Shown one piece after another: positions 46,598-52,518 of a DNA stretch of 52,518 nucleotides (position 1 is its first letter; every line of letters begins with the position of its first letter). The notes beneath the pieces are model-generated. The model had not been told where the DNA came from, did not search any database, and saw only the letters and a program-made list of their open reading frames with translations. A program made the translations under genes and the position numbers. Where the stretch lies: NCBI GenBank assembly GCA_019634145.1, contig JAHQVU010000008.1, positions 1 through 52,518 of the forward strand, in the 5' to 3' direction. The stretch comes from Micavibrio sp. GTDB taxonomy: Bacteria; Pseudomonadota; Alphaproteobacteria; Micavibrionales; Micavibrionaceae.

Positions 46598-46667
46598 AAA
46601 TATTTTCCCTTAAGAAAGAGGTTGTGACAAAGTTGTGCCATAGGCAGCCATTCAAAACAAGAGTGTT

Positions 46668-46910
46668 TTATAGGTTAACAACTCGGATCATGGATGGTTC
46701 AAGATTCATAGTGCTGGCGATAATGTCCTCATTTCTATTTTTTGCAGCATCTCTGAATTGAGTAAGACATTTACCGCATTGTTTGTCTTTACCGTCGCTG
46801 CATTCGGCATAAAGTTCTTTGATTTTTTTAATATCGATGAGCTCCGATTTGGCTGAAAGTTTTTCATCAATAGTTTTGTCAGTTATGCCATTGCATAAAC
46901 ATACATACAT
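46668..46910 (-). CDS. Bfd-like bacterioferritin-associated [2Fe-2S] ferredoxin
   Basis: 80 aa. MYVCLCNGITDKTIDEKL is nearly that of E. coli Bfd. Cluster ligands are C4, C6, C45 and C48 (QCGKC), with a loop about six residues longer than in E. coli and an extra Cys37. The C-terminal ~15 residues extend past the usual end. Bfd reduces bacterioferritin to release iron; bfr lies 0.9 kb away. Confidence 0.88.
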   Translation of the reverse strand: MYVCLCNGITDKTIDEKLSAKSELIDIKKIKELYAECSDGKDKQCGKCLTQFRDAAKNRNEDIIASTMNLEPSMIRVVNL

Positions 46911-46977
46911 TGCAGCTCTAAATCCCTGTTGTATTATTTATTATATTGTTGAATTTAAACCATAAAATCGAATTAAT

Positions 46978-47166
46978 TCAGGCTGTTATGGTGTTATTAT
47001 GTGTTTTTACAATATCTTTCAACGTCTCAAGACACTGACAGCAGTTAGGCTTATTGCCTTCCGAGCAGGCTGAATAGACCTCGCCCACACGTGCACGGCC
47101 CTGCGATTTCTCGAGGTGCTCTTTCACTTTTTTATCGCTAAAAGGATGGCAAAGACAAACAAACAT
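46978..47166 (-). CDS. Second Bfd-like [2Fe-2S] protein
   Basis: About 62 aa. The ATG at 47164-47166 (MFVCLCHPFSDKKVKEHL) is chosen because AGGTG lies about 9 nt upstream; a GTG four codons earlier falls in that Shine-Dalgarno. Ligands are C4, C6, C42 and C45 (NCCQC). It is a tandem paralogue of the 46668-46910 gene, 67 nt upstream of it, and starts 29 nt from a Fur-box-like site. Confidence 0.82.
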   Translation of the reverse strand: MFVCLCHPFSDKKVKEHLEKSQGRARVGEVYSACSEGNKPNCCQCLETLKDIVKTHNNTITA

Positions 47167-47194
47167 AATGTAAATCACCTAAAGGTATGGAAGT

Positions 47195-47213
47195 GTTATT
47201 AATAATCATTATC
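47195..47213. promoter_or_regulatory. Fur-box-like iron operator
   Basis: GTTATTAATAATCATTATC agrees with the 19-bp E. coli Fur consensus at 16 positions. On the minus strand it covers a possible -10 (GATAAT, 47208-47213; with a TTGCAT -35 at 47229-47234 and a short 15-nt spacer) of the bfd-like gene. It lies between that gene and the divergent thioredoxin-like gene. Confidence 0.6.
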
Positions 47214-47294
47214 ACCTAGATTCTTTAAATGCAAGTGATTCTTAACTGAGAATGTGAATATCCACAGCATAAAAATTTATGCTAGAATTTAAAA

Positions 47295-47786
47295 ATGAAA
47301 CAATATTTGAAGAATTACGCTATTACTCTCTGCCTATGCTTTATGGCACTTACAGTTTTTGCCAATGGATCTTATGCAAGTAACGATGAGTCAAAGGTCT
47401 ATGAATTATCCGCACCGCAAATTGTTATGCTTGCGGATCAGGTGAAAGCGAAAAAAATTATTTTTATATACGCCACTTGGTGCCCGCATTGTCGCAAGGC
47501 TTTACCGAAAGTTATAGAGCTATCAAAAAAGCATAGTGGACAGGTCTTTGCTGTATCTGTTGATGACAAAAGAGATAGCGTGGTGAGATACTATGCCAGC
47601 CTGAATGACAATCCGTCATATCCGCTTATTCATTTAACGGGAAAAAATAGATATAGCGTGGAAGATTTTTTGAAAGCAAAGAGAAGAAGCGGCGTGCCGC
47701 ATTTTATTCTTATGGATGAAAGCGGCAACGTTATCAAAAGCAAGAATATGCATATCGAAGACGTCGCCGAATTTCTAGAAAATTAA
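47295..47786 (+). CDS. Periplasmic thioredoxin-like (TlpA/DsbE-type) protein
   Basis: 163 aa. Signal peptide of about 28 residues (LCLCFMALTVFANGSYA). Thioredoxin fold with C-P-H-C (IYATWCPHCRKALPK) and cis-proline RSGVPHFILMDESG. A reductant or disulfide role in the periplasm is expected. Its last 4 bp overlap the converging bfr stop, and it shares the upstream region with the Fur-box-like site, so it may be iron responsive. Confidence 0.82.
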   Translation: MKQYLKNYAITLCLCFMALTVFANGSYASNDESKVYELSAPQIVMLADQVKAKKIIFIYATWCPHCRKALPKVIELSKKHSGQVFAVSVDDKRDSVVRYYASLNDNPSYPLIHLTGKNRYSVEDFLKAKRRSGVPHFILMDESGNVIKSKNMHIEDVAEFLEN

Positions 47787-48274
47787 GCGCCTTCGCTATC
47801 CAGCGGGCTTTGTGAATTAAGCTGGATATAGTTTTGCTCACCGATTTGTTCGAACAATTCTAGCTGAGTCTCCAGATAGTCAACATGATCTTCTTCGTCA
47901 GTTAGGATTTTCTTTAAGAGGTCTTCGGAAACAAAATCCTGAACTTCGCGGCAGTATGCAATGGCTTCTTTATAAGCCTTAACACCTTCAACTTCGATTT
48001 TTAGGTCGCATTCGAGAATCTCTTTCACATTTTCACCAATGTGTAGTTTTGCAACTTCCTGCAGGTTTGGCAGGCCACCGAGGAAGAGAATGCGGTTAAT
48101 CAAATCATCTGCATGACGCATTTCTTCGATTGATTCATTGTATTCATGCTTACCAAGCTTTGTTACGCCCCAATCATCAAGCATCCGCGCATGCAGGAAA
48201 TATTGATTTATGGCCCCCAATTCCTTTTTTAGCGCCGCATTTAGGTACTCTATAACTTTCTTATCGCCTTTCAT
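47783..48274 (-). CDS. bfr: Bacterioferritin
   Basis: 163 aa. Ferroxidase ligands Glu18, Glu51, His54, Glu94, Glu127 and His130 fit (ELGAINQYFLHARM; ESIEEMRHADDLI; LTDEEDHVDYLE), and the heme-ligand Met52 is present in EEMRH. It stores iron as a 24-mer with heme between subunits. SD AAGGAG lies 7 nt upstream. It follows purB by 21 nt. Confidence 0.95.
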   Translation of the reverse strand: MKGDKKVIEYLNAALKKELGAINQYFLHARMLDDWGVTKLGKHEYNESIEEMRHADDLINRILFLGGLPNLQEVAKLHIGENVKEILECDLKIEVEGVKAYKEAIAYCREVQDFVSEDLLKKILTDEEDHVDYLETQLELFEQIGEQNYIQLNSQSPLDSEGA

Positions 48275-48295
48275 GGCTTATCTCCTTAATTGATC

Positions 48296-49609
48296 TTATT
48301 CTTCCAAAGCGCGCTCTAGAATCATCGGAATGTTATTCGTGTAAGCGCTGTAATCAAAAATAGCGTCCAAATCATTTTTGTCAAGTTTTTCAGCCACTTG
48401 CGGATCATTCTCAAGCGCATCTCTAAGTGTCTTTGAGCCTTTACCGCTTGATCGGTCTTCCCAAACCGCCATCGCATTGCGCTGAATCATGCGGTAGGCA
48501 TCTTCGCGAAGAACACCGGCCTGTGTGAGTGCAAGCATTGTACGCTGCGAGAACACGAGCCCGCCGGTCATCTCAAGATTGTGCATCATGCGCTCTGGGT
48601 ATACGAGCAACTTATCGATTAGACCCGCCAGACGGTTAAGCGCATAATCAGCCGAGATTAATGCATCGGGCAGTATAGTGCGCTCAACGGCAGAGTGCGA
48701 AATATCGCGCTCATGCCACAAAGCCACATTCTCTAGCGCCGGAATAACGGCAGAACGAATAATGCGCGCTTGACCCGTAAGGTTTTCTGACCCGATCGGA
48801 TTGCGCTTATGCGGCATCGCGCTTGAACCTTTTTGGTTTTTGTCGAAATATTCCTCTGCCTCACGCACCTCTGTGCGTTGTAGATGACGAATCTCAACAG
48901 CGATATTTTCTATAGAACTTGCAATAACTCCCAGCGTTGCAAAGAACATCGCATGGCGATCACGCGGAATAACCTGCGTTGCCACAGTTTCGCAATGTAA
49001 GCCAAGCTTGTCGGCGACATGCGCTTCAATATCAGGCGAGGCGGTCGCATACGTACCAACCGCGCCAGAAATCGTGATGGTGGAAACTTCTTCCTTGGCG
49101 CGGATCATGCGCTCTTTTGCACGTTTAAAGGCCGCATAATGTCCGGCCAATTTAAGTCCGAATGTTGTCGGCTCACCGTGAATGCCGTGGCTACGCCCGA
49201 TGCATAGTGTATCTTTATGCTCTAGGCTGCGTTTCTTAAGCGCTGCTAAAACCTTATCCAGATCAGCAATAATCAAATCAGCGGCCTGGGTCAGCATCAC
49301 CGCAAATGAGGTGTCGATCACATCGGAAGAGGTCATCCCTTGGTGAACATAGCGGCTGTTTTCGCCAACGTGCTCGGCCACAGATGTCAAAAATGCGATC
49401 ACATCATGCTTAACTTCGGCTTCAATCTCGTTAATGCGCGCAACATCAAAGCCACCTTTTTCGCGTAAATCTTTGGCCGCTTGCTCGGGCACGACGCCCA
49501 TCTCCGCCATTTTCTCTAGCGCGAGGGTTTCAACCTCCAGCCAGATTTTGAAGCGGTTATCTTGTTCGAATATATTCGCCATCTCTGGGCGTGAATAACG
49601 TGGGATCAT
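48296..49609 (-). CDS. purB: Adenylosuccinate lyase
   Basis: 437 aa. Superfamily signature GSSAMPHKRNPIGSENLTGQ, with HQGMTSSDVIDTSFA and SHGIHGEPTTFGLK supplying catalytic residues. It acts twice in purine synthesis. MIPRYSRPEMANIFEQDNRF is the alphaproteobacterial/Bacillus type N terminus. Upstream of bfr, probably in one transcript. Confidence 0.96.
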   Translation of the reverse strand: MIPRYSRPEMANIFEQDNRFKIWLEVETLALEKMAEMGVVPEQAAKDLREKGGFDVARINEIEAEVKHDVIAFLTSVAEHVGENSRYVHQGMTSSDVIDTSFAVMLTQAADLIIADLDKVLAALKKRSLEHKDTLCIGRSHGIHGEPTTFGLKLAGHYAAFKRAKERMIRAKEEVSTITISGAVGTYATASPDIEAHVADKLGLHCETVATQVIPRDRHAMFFATLGVIASSIENIAVEIRHLQRTEVREAEEYFDKNQKGSSAMPHKRNPIGSENLTGQARIIRSAVIPALENVALWHERDISHSAVERTILPDALISADYALNRLAGLIDKLLVYPERMMHNLEMTGGLVFSQRTMLALTQAGVLREDAYRMIQRNAMAVWEDRSSGKGSKTLRDALENDPQVAEKLDKNDLDAIFDYSAYTNNIPMILERALEE

Positions 49610-49688
49610 TTATTTTTTACCTATAGTAATTGCATTATATGTGCTGAAGCTATTTGATTTGTTTGATTTTATCAAGGTCTGAATAAGC

Positions 49689-49717
49689 TTGACTTATGGA
49701 ATGCAATCCATTTTTAT
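49689..49717 (+). promoter_or_regulatory. Promoter of the 49745 gene
   Basis: TTGACT (49689-49694), 17-nt spacer, TTTTAT (49712-49717). The start would be about 20 nt upstream of the ATG, which has a GAGGA ribosome binding site. Confidence 0.45.
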
Positions 49718-49744
49718 TATGAAAAATTAATTCATGAGGACGAT

Positions 49745-50212
49745 ATGAACGGTAAACGAGTAAATAGTGATCAAATAAATAGTGTGCTTAATACAGTGAA
49801 AGGGAGTGGTATAAATCCGTTTCTTAAGAACCGACTCAAAATAGACTTTTTGAAGGCTATGAATGAGGGTGACACTCTCGATAATTTCCATAAAGTTTTA
49901 GGGTGCTTAGTCCTGTACGCCAGGGAGGAGGGCAAGAAAAATGTGCCTGATGACATTCCAATTTGGAAGCGTAACGGGGAAGTACATGCTACAACAGAGG
50001 AAGGTGCGTTAGCAGCAAAGTTTGCTCCTGTGCTTGGAGCTCTTCGAAACGGTCAAAGCACTGCTATACATGAGGAATTTCTGGCGCGGCAACACAATGC
50101 AAAAACACGTGCTTCAGAGCTTATTGGAGGCCTTGAGGGAGATGGATCAACACTGAGTGATGAAGACAAAAAAGCTATACAAGAACTGATGATTCCAAAA
50201 GGACCTTTTTGA
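49745..50212 (+). CDS. Soluble protein of unknown function
   Basis: 155 aa. Good ribosome binding site (GAGGACG) before the ATG. The protein is hydrophilic, without signal or membrane helix; sequence such as FHKVLGCLVLYAREEGKKNV and ALRNGQSTAIHEEFLARQHN suggests mostly helices. No motif or relative recognised. It stands alone between purB and the converging L,D-transpeptidase-like gene, with a short AACCG/CGGTT stem after its stop. Confidence 0.65.
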   Translation: MNGKRVNSDQINSVLNTVKGSGINPFLKNRLKIDFLKAMNEGDTLDNFHKVLGCLVLYAREEGKKNVPDDIPIWKRNGEVHATTEEGALAAKFAPVLGALRNGQSTAIHEEFLARQHNAKTRASELIGGLEGDGSTLSDEDKKAIQELMIPKGPF

Positions 50213-50230
50213 AGCTAGGTAAGAACCGGA

Positions 50231-51085
50231 TCAGCGGTTAAACTCTTTACTTAATTGTGCGATCAAATTTGTCTGGTCTTGGAATACATATTTATGCCGA
50301 TGCTGTCCAGCCCCGCCATAGGCATAAGCAGTTTCTGGCGGCACGCCGGAGCGCTCAAAAATATCGTGACCTTCCTGCAAATTCCGCCAAAACGTAATCC
50401 ACAGCGGGTCAAAGTTCGCATATATATTGCCCTCATTCATCCGGAAAGGAAAAATATGCACCGGCACATCCGCGCCGCCTGCAATGCTGGCTTCGATCAA
50501 TAAATAAATTTCCTCAATCGCCGGATCACTCATCGCATAGCAGCCTTCAGATTTGCACCCGCCATGAACCATAAGCAAGCTTCCGGTGCGTCCGCGCGCG
50601 CGGTCATATTGATTAGGAAAGCCAAGATTAAAGGAAAGATGATAGGCACTATTCGGGTTAAGCTGCTCCGCGCCAACGTTATAAAACCCTTCCGGCGATT
50701 GCATATCTCCCTCACGCAGTTTAGGGCCTAAACCACCGGAAAATTTACAGATCGGATAGACCTTAAACGCTTCAAAGCGGCCTGTCTCATCATCCATCAC
50801 CCAGCTTTCAAGCCTGCGCTCTTTTTTGAATATGCGTATAAAAACAGGCGCACCATAACGAAACCCCGCCTCATGCATCTCCGCCGCCAGCCCCGGCGCT
50901 TCGGCCCTGCGCACCCCTTCAAGCCGCTCAGAGCTTGGTAATATAGCGCCCGTTCTGCCGCCTGTGGCTTGGCAGGCGCTCAATATTGTCATTGCGAGGA
51001 GAAGTGTGAGCTTCGACGCGGCAATCCATTTACTTGGCCACCGATTGCTTCGTTTGGACGCGCAATGACAAGTAAGGCTGGACAT
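50231..51085 (-). CDS. L,D-transpeptidase-like (YkuD/YafK type) lipoprotein
   Basis: About 284 aa. ATG at 51083-51085 overlaps the radC TGA by one base. The catalytic motif HGGCKSEGCYAMSD (His, Ser-x-Gly-Cys) is that of YafK/DpaA-like enzymes, which cleave or form links at diaminopimelate. A lipobox LSAC follows the hydrophobic LTLLLAMTI. The 24 residues before the signal core (HCASKRSNRWPSKWIAAS) and the core itself are coded by a palindromic repeat. YafK-class enzymes release Lpp or Pal-like lipoproteins from peptidoglycan in E. coli; the substrate here is unknown. Confidence 0.83.
   Translation of the reverse strand: MSSLTCHCASKRSNRWPSKWIAASKLTLLLAMTILSACQATGGRTGAILPSSERLEGVRRAEAPGLAAEMHEAGFRYGAPVFIRIFKKERRLESWVMDDETGRFEAFKVYPICKFSGGLGPKLREGDMQSPEGFYNVGAEQLNPNSAYHLSFNLGFPNQYDRARGRTGSLLMVHGGCKSEGCYAMSDPAIEEIYLLIEASIAGGADVPVHIFPFRMNEGNIYANFDPLWITFWRNLQEGHDIFERSGVPPETAYAYGGAGQHRHKYVFQDQTNLIAQLSKEFNR
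50987..51071. repeat. Palindromic repeat element inside the L,D-transpeptidase gene
   Basis: Outer arms TTGTCATTGCG (50987-50997) and CGCAATGACAA (51061-51071) are perfect reverse complements; inner arms GCAATC (51021-51026) and GATTGC (51043-51048) also pair. The GTCATTGCGA...GGCAATCC...GATTGCTTCG...CGCAATGAC layout matches a palindromic repeat type dispersed in many bacterial genomes, including Rickettsia relatives. No second copy was found in this window. Confidence 0.75.
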
Positions 51086-51777
51086 CAAATCAGCCCCAAA
51101 CTCTTAAAGCTACTATACCCGTTTTTGGAGATGATAACGTGATCATGAACCGTGATGTTGAACGGCTCACCCGCGCGTATAATATGACGGGTCATATCAA
51201 TATCGGCCTGTGAAGGCTTCGGATCACCACTCGGATGATTATGCATTAATATCAAAGCAGTCGCCCCCAACTCAAGCGCACGCTTCATAATCTCGCGTGG
51301 ATAAGCGGGTGTATGATCAACTGTGCCAGAGCCTTGAATTTCATCGGCGATCAGCTCATTCTTTTTATTCAAGAACAGAATGCGGAAATGCTCTTTCGTT
51401 TCATGCGCCATAGAAGAGGTGCAATAATCCATCAGCCGCGTCCATGAATTAAGAATAGGGCGGTTCATCACCTCGCGCTTCATCATGCGATGCGCAGTCG
51501 CTGTCACAAGTTTAATTGCCGCAGCCGTATTCTCGCTGACACCCTTAATCTTGACCAATTCAGTTACGGGTGCATTCATAAGCTGCGGTAAGCTGCCGAA
51601 TTTCGCGATTAATTCTTTAGCTAACGGTTTTACATCGCGCCTGGGTATGGCCATGCAAAGAAGTAATTCCACAAGCTCATAATCCTGAAGACTGTCTTGA
51701 TTGGCAAGAAAACGCTGGCGCAACCTTTCACGATGCCCCGTATAATGTGGTGTTTCTTTTTCAGCTTGGGAACTCAT
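51085..51777 (-). CDS. radC: RadC-family JAB-domain protein
   Basis: 230 aa. Two helix-hairpin-helix motifs at the N-terminal side ([18 protein letters not shown]) and the JAMM/MPN+ domain with [20 protein letters not shown]. Named RadC; a role in DNA repair is not well established for the family. It overlaps the L,D-transpeptidase-like gene by one base. Confidence 0.92.
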   Translation of the reverse strand: MSSQAEKETPHYTGHRERLRQRFLANQDSLQDYELVELLLCMAIPRRDVKPLAKELIAKFGSLPQLMNAPVTELVKIKGVSENTAAAIKLVTATAHRMMKREVMNRPILNSWTRLMDYCTSSMAHETKEHFRILFLNKKNELIADEIQGSGTVDHTPAYPREIMKRALELGATALILMHNHPSGDPKPSQADIDMTRHIIRAGEPFNITVHDHVIISKNGYSSFKSLGLI

Positions 51778-51912
51778 GATTTAGTTAAATCATAGATAGG
51801 CATGTCCACTCAAAAACTTTTTTCAAATTATCTTCGAAAAAGTAACTAATTTTTCATAAATTTAGAATATTCTAGATAAACAACAGTAGCTTAATAGGGG
51901 AGTACCAATATT

Positions 51913-52047
51913 ATGAGTTTTGACCTTGGTAAAGGATTAAGAAGTATCGCAAATATGCAGGCTGCGCGCGTTAGCGCACAGGTCACAGAAGATGCGAAGT
52001 TGCGCCGCGCGGCTTCAACTGCCGTGGATTTCAGCGCAGAAGAATAA
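51913..52047 (+). CDS. Small protein of unknown function (44 aa)
   Basis: MSFDLGKGLRSIANMQAARV continues to a stop at 52045-52047. GGGGAG lies 10 nt before the ATG, and a terminator follows 25 nt after the stop, so the ORF is a complete small transcription unit. The peptide is an Ala/Arg-rich helix with an acidic end (DFSAEE), soluble and without a signal. A 12-bp palindrome TAGAATATTCTA (51863-51874) upstream may be an operator. Confidence 0.55.
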   Translation: MSFDLGKGLRSIANMQAARVSAQVTEDAKLRRAASTAVDFSAEE

Positions 52048-52072
52048 GGTTTTCATAGAAAACTGGAAATAG

Positions 52073-52101
52073 CGGCTCTGCCCTTTAGGTGGAGCCGTTT
52101 T
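52073..52101 (+). terminator. Terminator after the 44-aa ORF
   Basis: CGGCTC, 13-nt loop, GAGCCG followed by TTTT. It lies just before the converging map stop. Confidence 0.8.
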
Positions 52102-52103
52102 AC

Positions 52104-52518
52104 TTACGCATAAGGCGGTCTTGTATAGCCCTTGTGTGATTGCGTGAATATCTCGAATCCATCTTCCGTAACACCTAAAGAATGCTCGAATTGCGCGCTC
52201 AATGAACGGTCGCGTGTAACAGCCGTCCAGCCATCAGTTGGTAAAACCTTCGTCGCATAATGCCCTGCATTAATCATCGGCTCGATTGTGAAGATCATCC
52301 CAGGCTCAAGCGCTGTTCCCATACCGGGTGTGCCGATATGCATGACGCTTGGTGGCTCGTGGAAACGCTGCCCCAATCCATGCCCGCAAAAATCGCGAAC
52401 GACACTAAATCTGTGACTTTCAGCATAGCTTTGTATAGCGTGCCCAACATCACCCAGTGTTGCGCCGGGTTTAACCACTTCGATACCTTTCATCAGGGCA
52501 TCATATGTGACTTCGACC
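52104..52518 (-). CDS. map: Methionine aminopeptidase type I, C-terminal part (partial)
   Basis: The frame runs off the right edge, leaving about 138 residues. Metal-ligand segments are GHGLGQRFHEPPSV and EPGMIFTIEPMI; the final HSLGVTEDGFEIFT has the last glutamate region. It removes initiator methionine. N-terminal third lies outside the window. Confidence 0.95.
   Translation of the reverse strand, partial: VEVTYDALMKGIEVVKPGATLGDVGHAIQSYAESHRFSVVRDFCGHGLGQRFHEPPSVMHIGTPGMGTALEPGMIFTIEPMINAGHYATKVLPTDGWTAVTRDRSLSAQFEHSLGVTEDGFEIFTQSHKGYTRPPYA

Overview
The window is a gene-dense piece of an alphaproteobacterial chromosome of moderate G+C. Markers for this class are a CcrM-type GANTC adenine methylase, an NDUFS4-like complex I subunit, paired b and b' F0 subunits in an I-a-c-b'-b operon, a SigF/NrsF-like ECF sigma and anti-sigma pair, a DsbA-SMC operon and a tmk-holB-metG-tatD-MBL block. 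The exact order cannot be fixed from sequence alone; a Micavibrio-like lineage is a guess. Almost everything is housekeeping. There is no CRISPR array, prophage, transposase or rRNA operon.

Layout. 0-1.7 kb (+): 3' end of tolA, then tolB and a terminator. 1.8-16.9 kb (-): two units. The first is an F0-ATPase run (smc-atpI-B-E-G-F) that continues directly into proA and nadD. The second starts at its own promoter and leader and reads rsfS-rlmH-envC-ctpA-yibQ-like-rppH. 15.5-18.8 kb (-): dciA-efp-suhB-ompA-like-dsbA leading into smc. 18.9-20.9 kb (+): mutY and an unknown exported protein. 20.9-25.5 kb (-): pepN-rnhB-ccrM. 25.5-26.6 kb: an unknown membrane protein beside a decayed copy of the pepN 5' end. 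26.6-29.7 kb (-): rplU-rpmA-obgE-proB. 29.7-32.2 kb: accessory stretch with an aldo/keto reductase pseudogene, a glycosyltransferase, and a tRNA-Ser whose 3' end is duplicated. 32.2-40.9 kb (+): mltB-rlpA-dacA-tmk-holB-metG-EamA-tatD-MBL, then tRNA-Arg (-). 41-43.4 kb (-): NDUFS4-like, NrsF-like anti-sigma, ECF sigma and an XRE regulator. 43.6-46.6 kb: unknown membrane protein, GH13 glucosidase, periplasmic cyclophilin. 46.7-49.6 kb: iron-storage group (two Bfd-like ferredoxins, thioredoxin-like protein, bacterioferritin) and purB, with a Fur-box-like site. 49.7-52.5 kb: unknown protein, L,D-transpeptidase-like lipoprotein, radC, a 44-aa ORF and the 3' end of map.

Main themes are cell-envelope construction (Tol, EnvC/CtpA/YibQ, MltB/RlpA/DacA, L,D-transpeptidase), ribosome biogenesis and silencing (L21, L27, Obg, RsfS, RlmH, EF-P), proline synthesis (ProB and ProA, here separated) and chromosome biology (SMC, DciA, CcrM, HolB, RadC). 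The most unusual signals are regulatory: rsfS appears to start at AUU behind a roughly 195-nt leader holding a terminator-like hairpin and leader ORFs; the ccrM promoter lies in a cluster of eight GANTC sites; obgE has a 14-bp inverted repeat running into its ribosome binding site; and a palindromic repeat encodes the signal peptide of an L,D-transpeptidase.
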